Source: JACCZX01 sp963710675
Lineage (GTDB): Bacteria; Pseudomonadota; Gammaproteobacteria; Burkholderiales; Burkholderiaceae_F
Length of the DNA: 18,884 bases
Reading direction: 5' to 3'
Assembly (NCBI GenBank): GCA_963710675.1
Contig: CAVQBE010000026.1
Coordinates: forward strand, 1-18,884
Below are positions 1 to 7,982 of this stretch, piece after piece. Below the pieces are notes generated by a model. It worked only from the letters and a program-made list of their open reading frames with translations, searched no databases and was not told where the DNA came from. The position numbers and the translations under genes were made by a program. Every line of letters begins with the position of its first letter. Positions within the stretch are counted from its first letter, which is position 1.

Positions 1-878
1 CGTTGGTAGCGGCTGCCCCGATTCCGGCAACAACATGACGTTTGCTTGCGACGAGCGGATTAACGATTCGTATCGCGTCAGCGTGCGCGACAGCGCACGC
101 GGATCGAACTTCGCTGCGGCGCCGATATTCCCTGCAATACAGCGACCCGTATCGCGGTGCCGGACGCTGCTGTCAAGGAACATGTTGCAACCCTGCGCCA
201 ACGACGAGTAATGCGAGAGCGCCGATCACCGCGCCTCTCCGCAGATCGCGTCTTTGGATCGCCAGCGCGATCAGCCCTCGACCAACACCGTGACGAAGCC
301 CACCGAGCACGCCACCAATCGGCGCATAGCCAGCGAGCGGGCTCTCTGCCACTTGGCTGTAACCCACGGTGAACCATGGAAACGCCACTTCACCTTGATG
401 GCGCAGCCAGTCGAACGCGATGGTTGGCGGTGCCACCAGCAATAACCGTGTCGCACCCGATCGCACCGAACCGCAACGCATGCGCCGACGATCTTGTCGG
501 CACGCTGAGCGCCCCAATCAACAGCGTCGGCAACAACACGGCGGCGAGCGGTGCTTCGCGCGGATCGAGCAGATTGAAAAGCCACGGCAAACCGGTCGCG
601 AAACACGACAGTCCAAAGGTGAAGCCAAGCACGAAGCCGAATCCGGGACCGCTCGTTACCGACGCGGCTCCCAAGAACACCGCTATCGCAACCACTGCCA
701 GCCCGAACAGCGATTCGTACTCGTGCGAGAAAGCGAGCGCAACACCAGCGGCGCAGGTGATCGTCGACAAGAGCAGCGCGCGTCGCCAGGCCGCGTTGAC
801 GCCCCGCCGGATCGCGTGTTGATCAAGCGAAGCGACATGCGTGGTTGGTGCTATCGAATTGACAGGCGTCGAACTCAT
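1..878 (-). pseudogene. lnt: Apolipoprotein N-acyltransferase (Lnt), frameshifted and cut by the left window edge
   Basis: Lnt is the inner-membrane enzyme that adds the third acyl chain to lipoproteins. The start is placed at the ATG at 876-878, preceded on the minus strand by AAAGGTGG. The first frame gives four hydrophobic segments, including FVLGFTFGLSCFATGLPWLF, typical of the Lnt membrane region. A second frame (about 173-470) carries FDWLRHQGE and FPWFTVGYSQV, matching the conserved Lnt stretch around EWLR and FPWL.GYSQ. A third frame (about 135-180) carries IRVAVLQG, the start of the nitrilase-like domain. A fourth (1-130) carries AAKFDPRALSRTLTRY and VMLLPESGQP, where the Glu of LPES corresponds to the catalytic Glu of nitrilase-like enzymes. 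At least four frame changes are needed. One is explained by a missing G in the GGG run at 130-132, which would restore LQGNIGAAAKFDP. Identity rests on these family motifs. Whether the breaks are biological is unresolved. Confidence 0.72.
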
Positions 879-887
879 GGCGCGCCA

Positions 888-906
888 CCTTTCGATATTC
901 GAAAGG
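888..906. promoter_or_regulatory. 19-nt inverted repeat overlapping the lnt ribosome-binding site
   Basis: CCTTTCGATATTCGAAAGG has perfect 8-base arms around TAT. On the minus strand the AAAGG arm forms part of the AAAGGTGG ribosome-binding site of the lnt-like gene. It could be an operator for a dimeric repressor, or an RNA hairpin masking the start. The rest of 879-1142 holds a shorter repeat at 923-935 (ACGAATGATTCGT) and the promoter listed separately. Confidence 0.4.
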
Positions 907-1063
907 GTTAACCGCAAATGCGACGAATGATTCGTTGCTATGCACGCTTCGCCAACCCCCCGTGACCGCGACGGATCAATTTGTCCATCGGCCGGCCGAG
1001 ATGGCTATTGCACTCCGTCCCGCACGCGTGAGTGCGATGTGTTTCCTTCGCGGTTGCGAGCGA

Positions 1064-1093
1064 TTGTCATGCACACCTCTGAGTTCGTCTAAT
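1064..1093 (+). promoter_or_regulatory. Sigma70-like promoter of the Tad operon
   Basis: TTGTCA (1064-1069) and TCTAAT (1088-1093) are separated by 18 bases. Each differs from the consensus -35 and -10 hexamers at one position. Transcription would start near 1100, giving a leader of about 40 bases before the flp start at 1143. I looked for a sigma54 (GG-N10-GC) promoter in the same interval and found none convincing. Prediction by eye only. Confidence 0.42.
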
Positions 1094-1142
1094 TCGTTCC
1101 GGCGGCAAGTACGGCCGCGCACTAACCGATCGGAGGAACACC

Positions 1143-1442
1143 ATGCAAGTTGTCAATCGTTTGAAGTCAGCCGTTGCACGTGGCCGCAAGCGCGCCAAGC
1201 AAAGGGGCCAGGGCATGACCGAGTACATCATCATCGTCGCGCTGATCGCGGTGGCGGCCATCGCCGTTTATCAATTCTTTGGCAACACGGTGCGCAACCA
1301 AACCGCTGCGATTGCTAACGAGATTGCCGGCAATGACGGCACGGCTGCGCGTACCGCCGCATCGACCGCTGCGACCAGTGCCGCGACCGAGGCGAACACG
1401 AAACGCAACCTCGAGAACTACACCGGCAACGCGGCCAAGTAA
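1143..1442 (+). CDS. flp: Flp-type (type IVb) major pilin
   Basis: This is the major subunit of the Tad/Flp pilus, processed by a TadV/CpaA prepilin peptidase and assembled at the inner membrane. The 99-residue product has a basic leader (residues 1-21) and then the Flp signature RGQGMTEYIIIVALIAVAAI. Cleavage is expected after the Gly preceding QGMTEY, with the conserved Glu-Tyr at +5/+6. One hydrophobic helix follows. The C-terminal half is Ala/Thr/Asn-rich and longer than the shortest Flp pilins. A strong GGAGGA ribosome-binding site lies 6 bases upstream of the ATG. It is the first gene of the operon, which fits high expression. Confidence 0.9.
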   Translation: MQVVNRLKSAVARGRKRAKQRGQGMTEYIIIVALIAVAAIAVYQFFGNTVRNQTAAIANEIAGNDGTAARTAASTAATSAATEANTKRNLENYTGNAAK

Positions 1443-1461
1443 GAGCTCGCCTCACGTTGCC

Positions 1462-1722
1462 ATGCCTATTCGATCGCCGTCAGCAAAACGTGCGTGTGCG
1501 CCGCCGTCGCTCTCCTCGGCGCGACGCCACGCGCGGCTGCGGTTCGATCGGTATGTCTCGCTGCGTGGACAGTCGATGACGGAATACCTGGTTGCATTGG
1601 CCGTGTTGGCTGCGGTCCTCGCCGGCGCAAACGTAGGCGATCCGTCGGTGTTGCAGTTGTTTCTTGATTCTGTCGGGACCGGCTGGGCGCGCTTGCTGAC
1701 TGCGCTGGCGCTGCCCGTTTGA
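1462..1722 (+). CDS. Second small Flp/TadE-like pilin
   Basis: The 86-residue product has a long basic leader (about 36 residues) and then RGQSMTEYLVALAVLAAVLA, the same G|QxMTEY processing motif as the upstream pilin, with a hydrophobic stretch and a short tail ending ALPV. It is likely a minor pseudopilin processed by the same peptidase. The start at 1462 is the first in-frame ATG after the flp stop, 19 bases downstream. No good ribosome-binding site is visible, which suggests low expression relative to flp. Only about 45 residues remain after cleavage. The motif makes a prepilin assignment firm; its precise role (minor pilin, initiator or regulator) is inference. Confidence 0.7.
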   Translation: MPIRSPSAKRACAPPSLSSARRHARLRFDRYVSLRGQSMTEYLVALAVLAAVLAGANVGDPSVLQLFLDSVGTGWARLLTALALPV

Positions 1723-1755
1723 TACGAGCCTGTCACAAAACTCATCGGAGTTGCC

Positions 1756-2673
1756 ATGAGACTGAAGATCAACAAGACCTGGATCGTGTTCGGTGTCGCA
1801 CTCGTCGTTGGGGGTGGCGCCGCTTTCATGGCGAATAGCTATCTGCGTGCGCAGGTCGAGGAGATCGAGTCGCGCGGCAAAGGCGAGAACGTCAAGCTCG
1901 TCGTAGCCAAGAAAGACATGCCAAAGGGCGCGACGCTCGGCCCTGAATCACTCGCAGTGCGCAACGTGCCACGCGAATGGGCCCACTCGAACGCGGTCAC
2001 GCCGGAGCAGTTCGACCGCATTGATCGCGGCGCCCTTGCTTACCCGGCCAAACGCGGCGAACCACTGTTGTGGTCGCAGCTCGAAGGCGACAAGGTGCCG
2101 ACCTTTTCGGCACGTGTTGGCGCAGGGCGGCGCGCGGTGACAGTGCCGGTCGACGAGATCAGTTCGATCTCGGGCCTGGTGGAACCCGGCGATCGGATCG
2201 ACATCATGGTGACTGTGCGGCGTGAAGCACGACAGCTCGCGTTCATCCTGCTGCAAAGCGTGCCGGTGCTAGCCACCGGCACCAAGGTCGAACAAGGTAA
2301 CGACGGCCGCGACGGCTCGCGCCGAACATTCACCACGATCACCCTGGACGTGAACGCCGAGCAGGCGCGGCAGGTCATCGCCGCGCGCGAGATCGGAAAG
2401 ATCACCGCACTGTTGCGCGCGCCGGGTGATCGCGGAGCGGTGTCGGGTTCGCGCGACGACGCGGCCGCATTGCTTGGCTTGGCACCGCCGACTGTGTTTG
2501 CCGCCCGCCGCGGAGTGCAAATCATTTATGGCGGCACCGCTCGCACGCAGGCGATTGCGCCTCTGCCCGGTGCGGCTGACACGCGCGCGAGTGCCCCAGC
2601 CGGCAGCGCTGCTCCTGTCGCCGCTGCGCCAGCCGCAAACGCGCCTGGTCTGGTCGCTGCGAGCAGCAACTGA
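1756..2673 (+). CDS. cpaB: CpaB/RcpC-type Tad pilus assembly protein
   Basis: CpaB is a periplasmic, inner-membrane-anchored protein that works with the CpaC secretin. The 305-residue product begins with a single transmembrane anchor (about residues 8-28, WIVFGVALVVGGGAAFMA). A SAF-type domain follows (about 47-110), with VKLVVAKKDMPKGATL and the partner strand YPAKRGEPLL. The RcpC/CpaB core comes next: RRAVTVPVDEISSISGLVEP and GDRIDIMVTV, then a strand pair including TITLDVNAEQARQVIAARE. The last 45 residues are an Ala/Pro-rich, low-complexity tail. GGAG precedes the ATG. The 88 bases to cpaC hold only the cpaC ribosome-binding site. Confidence 0.92.
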   Translation: MRLKINKTWIVFGVALVVGGGAAFMANSYLRAQVEEIESRGKGENVKLVVAKKDMPKGATLGPESLAVRNVPREWAHSNAVTPEQFDRIDRGALAYPAKRGEPLLWSQLEGDKVPTFSARVGAGRRAVTVPVDEISSISGLVEPGDRIDIMVTVRREARQLAFILLQSVPVLATGTKVEQGNDGRDGSRRTFTTITLDVNAEQARQVIAAREIGKITALLRAPGDRGAVSGSRDDAAALLGLAPPTVFAARRGVQIIYGGTARTQAIAPLPGAADTRASAPAGSAAPVAAAPAANAPGLVAASSN

Positions 2674-2761
2674 ACAGAAACTGCCTCGATTTGATCCGCA
2701 CGACGATGGCAACGCTCGATCACAACGTCTCAAACCAACGCTCAGAGCGCGGGGGATTCAA

Positions 2762-4183
2762 GTGTTTGCACACAGAGTCATCGGTGTAACCGCAGTATTG
2801 GCTGGCGCCTGCGCTTTCCTCGCGGGCGCTGTCGGCGCACAGACCTCACGCGCTACGGTTGCTGCACCGCCTGTCGTCGATGAGATTCCGGCTGAGCTGG
2901 AACTGTTCGTTGGTGAGACACGCGTTCTACCCAGTCCCAAGGTGGCGCGCATTGCGGTCGGCAACGGCCGCGTGCTTTCCGCATCCGTAGTCGATGAGCG
3001 CGACATCCTGTTGATCGCCAACGACGCGGGCTCGACCATGATCCACACGTGGGCAAGCGATGGTCGAACACGACGCTACAACGTGCAGGTGCGCCCAGCC
3101 GACATGTCGCGCACGACACGCGAAATTCTCGATTTTTTGTCGGGCAGCAACAACGTGCGTGCGCGAGCCGTGGGTGATCGGATTCTGGTCGAGGGACAGA
3201 ACCTGACCGACGAGCAACTGTTTCGCATCGACGAGCTGGCCAAACGCTATCCGCAGATCGTCAACTTCACGACGCGCGTCGGCTGGGAGCGGATGATTCT
3301 GATGGACGTCAAAGTCGTCGAATTCAAGAAAGACAAATTTCTTGAGCTCGGCGTTCGTTGGGCCACCAGTGCGCCCGGATTCAACGCTGGCGTCGCGGGT
3401 GACATTATTCGCGGCGGGTTCGTGGTTAATCCGCCAGCCGGCACTGGCGGAATCGAAGGCATAGAGACACTGCCGCGGCCAATCGACCCGTTTCGCTGGT
3501 ACTTCGGCATCGTGTCCGCAATTTCGTCGCGCCTGAACCTCTTGGAACGGGAAGGCGATGCAATTGTGCTCGCCACGCCGCAACTGACCGCACGCAGCGG
3601 CAGCTCGGCGAAGTTTCAGGCGGGCGGAGAAATTCCGTACTCGGTCGTAGGCCGAGACGGGTTTGTGACCGTGCAGTTCAAGAACTTCGGAATCATCCTA
3701 GAGGTAAAGCCGCGCGCCGACAGTACAGGCGCGATCCGCTCTGAAATCCTGGCCGAAGTCAGCGAGCCGGACCCCAGCGTTTCCACTCTGCAAGGGGTGC
3801 CCGGCTTGCGCACGCGCCGTACCCAAACCGAATTCAACGTGCGTGCAGGCGAGACGATGGTCCTATCGGGGCTGCTCGACCGGCGAAAGGGTGTCACATA
3901 CGAGCGCGTGCCGGGATTGGGACGGATTCCAATCCTGGGTCACATGTTTCAATCGAAGAGATTCGCCGATGGCGAATCCGAGCTTGTTATTTTCGTTACG
4001 CCGGTGATCGTGACGGCACAAGACTCACCGCTGAACGCACCCGCCGGCGCCGTCAACGACAAGGTTCAAAGGTACATCGCACCGCCGGTGGAAGGAGCTG
4101 TCGAGCCGGTCTCATCTAACGTGAAAAAGGACAATCCGAATACATCCGCCGTGGCCGCGCGGGCGGGAGCAGTGCTCCGATGA
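2762..4183 (+). CDS. cpaC: CpaC/RcpA-type Tad secretin
   Basis: This is the outer-membrane secretin channel through which the Flp pilus exits. I place the start at GTG 2762, after GGGGGA and directly before a Sec signal peptide (about residues 1-26, hydrophobic core GVTAVLAGACAFLAGAVGA). An upstream extension of the open frame overlaps cpaB and is not used. The mature 473-residue precursor has the CpaC N-terminal domain (about 38-110, with KVARIAVGNGRVLSASVV). A short BON/N-domain-like region follows, then the secretin domain from about residue 270 (TPQLTARSGSSAKFQAGGEI) to ELVIFVTPVIV at 407-417, with VPGLGRIPILGHMF in between. The stop overlaps the next start (ATGA), indicating coupling. 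A lipoprotein pilotin is not seen nearby. Confidence 0.92.
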   Translation: MFAHRVIGVTAVLAGACAFLAGAVGAQTSRATVAAPPVVDEIPAELELFVGETRVLPSPKVARIAVGNGRVLSASVVDERDILLIANDAGSTMIHTWASDGRTRRYNVQVRPADMSRTTREILDFLSGSNNVRARAVGDRILVEGQNLTDEQLFRIDELAKRYPQIVNFTTRVGWERMILMDVKVVEFKKDKFLELGVRWATSAPGFNAGVAGDIIRGGFVVNPPAGTGGIEGIETLPRPIDPFRWYFGIVSAISSRLNLLEREGDAIVLATPQLTARSGSSAKFQAGGEIPYSVVGRDGFVTVQFKNFGIILEVKPRADSTGAIRSEILAEVSEPDPSVSTLQGVPGLRTRRTQTEFNVRAGETMVLSGLLDRRKGVTYERVPGLGRIPILGHMFQSKRFADGESELVIFVTPVIVTAQDSPLNAPAGAVNDKVQRYIAPPVEGAVEPVSSNVKKDNPNTSAVAARAGAVLR

Positions 4184-5850
4184 TGGTTGTTCAGGTCATT
4201 GATGGCGGCGGTGCCAGGCGTGCGATGCGCATTGAGTCAACCGAAGCAGTCATCGGCCGCCATAGCTCATGCGACGTTCGTCTCGAAAGCTGGCGCGTTG
4301 GCAAAACGCACGCGCGACTGACGCGCACGCGCGGCGGCATTCTGATCGAAGACCTCGGCCACATGACTGGCACCTGGATCAACGGCGCGCGCATCGTGCA
4401 GCATGGGCCGCTGAACGCAGCCGATGAGATCGCGATTGGCGGATTCAAGTTGCGCGTGCAGGAGCCGCCCGCGAAAAGCAATGGTGCCGCCACTGGCGCG
4501 CCGAGCGCGCTGCCGATACCGAAACAGGTGGCGGCCGCCAAACCTCCGACACCGAACGCGGTGCGATCCCCGGAACTAACGGGTTCCCACGACCGCATCG
4601 TCTGGCGCCGCAAACTGCACGAGAAACTTCTCGACACGATCGATCTGCGGCGCCGGGACTTCACGCGCATGTCCGACGATGAAATCCGCAGTGAAACCGA
4701 GGCGGTGGTTCGTGAGCTGATGGGGCGCGAGTCGGAGTTGCCTCCGAAGATCGATCGCGCCGCGTTGCTGCACGAAGTGCTCAACGAAGCGGTTGGGCTT
4801 GGTCCGTTGGAAGACCTGCTCGCCGACGACAGCGTCTCAGAAGTCATGGTCAACCGCTTCGACGAGGTTTACGTCGAGCGGGACGGCCGCCTCGTCCGGC
4901 ACGGGACCTCGTTTTCGAGCGACCGCGCGGTGATGGGCGTTATCGAACGCATCGTCGCTCCTCTCGGCCGCCGCATCGATGAATCGTCGCCGCTGGTCGA
5001 CGCGCGCCTGAAAGACGGTTCGCGCGTCAACGCGATCATTCCGCCGCTCGCGCTCAAAGGCCCGACGCTGACGGTCCGCAAGTTCGCAAAGAAGCGGCTC
5101 GAAGCCGAGCACCTGATCGGATACGGATCGCTGTCGGTGTCGATGGCGATGTTTCTGCGCGTGTGCGTCGAACAGCGCAAGAACATCGTGGTGTCGGGCG
5201 GCACCGGCTCCGGCAAGACGACGTTTCTGAATGTCCTGTCGAACTTCATTCCAAACGGTGAGCGCATCGTAACGATCGAAGACGCCGCGGAGCTGAAGCT
5301 CCACCACTCACACCTGGTGGCGCTGGAAGCGCGGCCGTCCAACGTCGAAGGGCGCGGCCAGATCACCATTCGCGACCTTGTCCGCAATGCGCTGCGCATG
5401 CGGCCCGACAGGATCGTCGTTGGCGAATGTCGCGGCGGCGAAGCGCTCGACATGCTGCAGGCAATGAACACCGGCCACGAAGGCTCGCTGACGACGTTGC
5501 ACGCCAACACGCCGCGCGATGCGCTGTCACGCCTTGAAACCTTGGTGCTGATGGCAGGCATGGATCTGCCGCTGCCCGCGATTCGCGACCAGATTGCGTC
5601 TGCGGTTGACATCCTGGTGCAGCAGACGCGCTTTGCATGCGGCTCGCGCAAGATCACGAGCATCACCGAAGTCACAGGCATGGAAAACGGCCGCCTGCAA
5701 ATGCAGGAGATCTTTCGATTCAACCACAGCGGCTATGGCGCCGACGGCAAGGTGCGCGGCGCGTTTGTCGGCTGCGATTTGGTGCCGACTTTCTACGAAG
5801 AGCTTCGAGGGCAAGGCGTGGCGCTCGATCTGGAGATTTTCCGTGCGTAA
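4180..5850 (+). CDS. cpaF: FHA domain-CpaF/TadA fusion: Tad pilus assembly ATPase
   Basis: This is the cytoplasmic secretion ATPase that drives Flp polymerisation, here with an extra N-terminal FHA module. Residues 1-95 form the FHA fold: IGRHSSCDVRLES at 25-37, then VGKTHARL, then GTWING. The Ser usual in the FHA loop (VSRxH) is Gly41, so phosphothreonine binding may be altered. A Pro/Ala linker (about 96-135) leads to a CpaF/TadA ATPase of normal length. Walker A is GGTGSGKT at 340-347. The arginine-rich segment RMRPDRIVVGECRGGEA follows, with the Walker B Glu at 416, then the His-box TGHEGSLTTLHAN. The start overlaps the cpaC stop. FHA domains normally read phosphothreonine, so control by a Ser/Thr kinase is possible. 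No such kinase is in the window. Confidence 0.93.
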   Translation: MMVVQVIDGGGARRAMRIESTEAVIGRHSSCDVRLESWRVGKTHARLTRTRGGILIEDLGHMTGTWINGARIVQHGPLNAADEIAIGGFKLRVQEPPAKSNGAATGAPSALPIPKQVAAAKPPTPNAVRSPELTGSHDRIVWRRKLHEKLLDTIDLRRRDFTRMSDDEIRSETEAVVRELMGRESELPPKIDRAALLHEVLNEAVGLGPLEDLLADDSVSEVMVNRFDEVYVERDGRLVRHGTSFSSDRAVMGVIERIVAPLGRRIDESSPLVDARLKDGSRVNAIIPPLALKGPTLTVRKFAKKRLEAEHLIGYGSLSVSMAMFLRVCVEQRKNIVVSGGTGSGKTTFLNVLSNFIPNGERIVTIEDAAELKLHHSHLVALEARPSNVEGRGQITIRDLVRNALRMRPDRIVVGECRGGEALDMLQAMNTGHEGSLTTLHANTPRDALSRLETLVLMAGMDLPLPAIRDQIASAVDILVQQTRFACGSRKITSITEVTGMENGRLQMQEIFRFNHSGYGADGKVRGAFVGCDLVPTFYEELRGQGVALDLEIFRA

Positions 5851-5874
5851 AGACAATATTGAAACGGCGCCACG

Positions 5875-6729
5875 ATGATCGACGCTCCCGTTGTTCTGTC
5901 GGTCGTGGTTGCCCTTGCCACAGTGCTGCTGGTGTGGTCCGGCGCCGAGATCGGCGCTGTCGGACTCGCGAACTACCGGCAATCGTTCACCGAACGCGCC
6001 CGCTTCAACTTGCGCGAGTTGTTCCTGTTCATGGACCCTGCCCGGCTGTACGCGCTGAACGTGGGCGTGATGCTTCTGGTGGGCGCAGTCGTATGGCTGT
6101 TGACCAAGAGCTCGCTGCTCGGTGTCGGGTTTGCGCTCGCTGCCGGGTTCGTGCCGTGGTGGGCGTTTCGATGGATGCGCGCACGGCGGCTGCTGAAAAT
6201 CGAGGATCAATTGCCGGATGCGCTGTTGATACTCGCCGGCGGGCTCAAGGCCGGCACCAGCCTGACCTCGGCCATCTCGCAACTGGTGCGCGAGGCGCCG
6301 CCGCCGATATCGCAGGAGTTCGACTTGATGCTGCGCGAGCAACGGCTCGGCGTCGTCCTCGACGAAGCACTAGAGAACCTTAACCGACGTGTTCCGACCC
6401 AATCGGTCACGCTGGTGGTCTCGGCAATGCGCATCGCCAGCCACACCGGCGGCGGCCTGGCCGAGACGCTCGAGCGCGCGTCTCATACGGTGCGCAGCAA
6501 GCTCGCGATGGAAGGCAAGATTCGCGCGCTCACTGCGCAGGGAAAGCTGCAGGCGTGGATCGTCGGCGCACTGCCGCTTGGCCTGATGTTCGTGCTCGCG
6601 AAAATGGAACCCGAGGCGATGAGCCTGCTGTGGACCACGCGCATGGGGTTCGCCGCGATCATCGTGATCGCGCTGCTCGAATTCTTCGGCGTCTTGCTGA
6701 TACGCAAGATCGTCGCCATCGACGTGTAG
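5875..6729 (+). CDS. tadB: TadB inner-membrane platform protein
   Basis: TadB is one of two paralogous T2SSF-domain membrane proteins that form the pilus assembly platform above the CpaF ATPase. The 284-residue product has an N-terminal membrane helix (about 5-25) and two further helices around 65-105. The cytoplasmic T2SSF domain begins at QLPDALLILAGGLKAGTSL and contains LREQRLGVVLDEALENLNRR and SHTGGGLAETLERAS. It ends in two hydrophobic segments (about 225-280). It follows cpaF by 24 bases with a weak ribosome-binding site, and tadC begins 8 bases after its stop. Confidence 0.92.
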   Translation: MIDAPVVLSVVVALATVLLVWSGAEIGAVGLANYRQSFTERARFNLRELFLFMDPARLYALNVGVMLLVGAVVWLLTKSSLLGVGFALAAGFVPWWAFRWMRARRLLKIEDQLPDALLILAGGLKAGTSLTSAISQLVREAPPPISQEFDLMLREQRLGVVLDEALENLNRRVPTQSVTLVVSAMRIASHTGGGLAETLERASHTVRSKLAMEGKIRALTAQGKLQAWIVGALPLGLMFVLAKMEPEAMSLLWTTRMGFAAIIVIALLEFFGVLLIRKIVAIDV

Positions 6730-6737
6730 GCGGCGTG

Positions 6738-7640
6738 ATGCAGAGCTTCAGTGCGGCGATGAATCCAACCCTCGTCAGCGTCGCGTTCGGCGCCGGCATC
6801 GGCGTGTCAACGATGCTCGTATCGCTGGTCCTGGGCCGTGCCGTTGCCGACGTGCCCGACGAAGACCGCACGTATCTCGACCGGCCCCCGATCGGCTTCC
6901 GCCTCGTCTGGTGGCCGATTCAATGGATCTCGTATTACCTGGGCCGCTTGTTGCCAGCGCGGTACCGGCAGGCAGTGATGATCAAACTGCGCAAGGCTGG
7001 TCTCGACTACACGATGTCGCCGGAGCAATACTTTGCCGGCCGCATCGTTGCCGCCGTGCTTGCCGCCGCGCTCGCCACGTGGCTGGCGGACAGCTTCCTG
7101 CAGCCGCCGAAGTGGTATGCCATCTGTGCCGCTGCGTTTGCGTATCTGTATCCGGCGATCTGGCTGAAGGATCGCATCGACGCGCGCAAACGATTGCTGC
7201 TGAAGCAGCTGCCGTTTTATCTCGACATCATCACGCTGTGCGTAGAGGCCGGGCTGAACTTGAGCGGCGCGTTCGAGCAGGCGATGCGCCGCGGCCCTGC
7301 AGGTCCGCTACGTGAGGAAATCGCACGCATCCTGCGCGACGTGCGCGCCGGCAAGTCGCGCACCGATGCACTGCGCACATTTGCCGAGCGTATGAACGAG
7401 CCGGCGGTCGGCAGCCTCGTCAGCGCGCTGATCCAGGCCGAAAGCATGGGCATGAACCTCGGCCCGATCCTGCGCGCGCAGGCCGAGCAACGGCGCACCG
7501 AGCGCTTCACGCGCGCCGAGAAGCTCGCGATGGAAGCGCCGGTAAAGATGCTGTTCCCGCTGATCGCGTTCATCTTCCCGTGCACGTTTGTGGTGATCGC
7601 ATTTCCGATCGTGATGAAGTTCATGGCGTCAGGCCTATGA
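6738..7640 (+). CDS. tadC: TadC inner-membrane platform protein
   Basis: TadC is the second T2SSF-domain platform protein, partner of TadB. The 300-residue product has an N-terminal helix (SVAFGAGIGVSTMLVSLVLG), a central pair of helices around residues 100-145, and the T2SSF domain. That domain has QLPFYLDIITLCVEAGLNL and FEQAMRRGPAGPLREE, then AESMGMNLGPILRAQAEQRR and RAEKLAMEAPVKMLFPLI, and a last hydrophobic helix. I use the ATG at 6738 after AGGCGGCG. An upstream in-frame extension would overlap tadB by about 170 bases and does not look like TadC. The stop overlaps the DUF192 start (ATGA). Confidence 0.92.
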   Translation: MQSFSAAMNPTLVSVAFGAGIGVSTMLVSLVLGRAVADVPDEDRTYLDRPPIGFRLVWWPIQWISYYLGRLLPARYRQAVMIKLRKAGLDYTMSPEQYFAGRIVAAVLAAALATWLADSFLQPPKWYAICAAAFAYLYPAIWLKDRIDARKRLLLKQLPFYLDIITLCVEAGLNLSGAFEQAMRRGPAGPLREEIARILRDVRAGKSRTDALRTFAERMNEPAVGSLVSALIQAESMGMNLGPILRAQAEQRRTERFTRAEKLAMEAPVKMLFPLIAFIFPCTFVVIAFPIVMKFMASGL

Positions 7641-7981
7641 AAGGAAGATTGATGGCGCGTGTACTGCACGTTCGGATTGCAGCCGGCTTTCTGCAGCGTG
7701 CGCGTGGGTTGTTGCTGCGCCCGCCTCTCGCGGCAAACGAAGCGCTGTTGCTTCCTGGCTGCGCATCGGTGCACACGTTCGGTATGCGCTACGCGATCGA
7801 CGTCGTGTTTCTCGATCCCCTCGGCCGCGTGTTGCATGTCGCGCGCTCGCTGCGTCCGTGGCGCATTGCGTCCCAACCCGGCGCGGCTGCAGTGCTCGAA
7901 CTATCGGCGGGCGGAGCGGCGGCGCATCAGCTTTATCCAGGCGCGGTGCTCGATGCGGCGCTGAGTGGAATAGGAGGTTGA
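7637..7981 (+). CDS. DUF192 family protein within the Tad operon
   Basis: This is a small protein of the DUF192 family, whose biochemical role is not established. Family features are plain: RARGLLLRPPL near the N-terminus, then ALLLPGCASVHTFGMRYAID and VVFLDPLGRVL. The HTFGMR.IDVVF core is the family hallmark. The 114-residue form starts at the ATG overlapping the tadC stop. A second in-frame ATG at 7652, behind AAGGAAG, would give 109 residues and is equally plausible. Many DUF192 proteins have an N-terminal signal peptide; this one has none, so it would be cytoplasmic. Tight coupling to tadC suggests it serves the pilus, but how is unknown. Confidence 0.88.
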   Translation: MKGRLMARVLHVRIAAGFLQRARGLLLRPPLAANEALLLPGCASVHTFGMRYAIDVVFLDPLGRVLHVARSLRPWRIASQPGAAAVLELSAGGAAAHQLYPGAVLDAALSGIGG

Positions 7982-7982
7982 G

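Noticed and set aside
376..911. Plus-strand open frames of 148-163 residues across the lnt region
   Set aside because: The minus strand encodes recognisable Lnt motifs. The plus-strand products are low-complexity and unlike any family.
900..1142. Sigma54 promoter upstream of flp, as the neighbouring NtrC-like gene might suggest
   Set aside because: TGGCTATTGCA near 1002 and TTGGCGAAGCGTGCAT on the reverse strand (about 944-959) have the wrong GG-to-GC spacing.
2426..2761. N-terminal extension of the cpaC frame back to 2426
   Set aside because: It overlaps cpaB out of frame, is Arg/Leu-rich without a domain, and would bury the signal peptide. The GTG at 2762 has a ribosome-binding site and starts at the signal.
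6555..6737. N-terminal extension of tadC into tadB
   Set aside because: It overlaps conserved tadB sequence and the extra residues do not resemble TadC. The ATG at 6738 follows a plausible ribosome-binding site.
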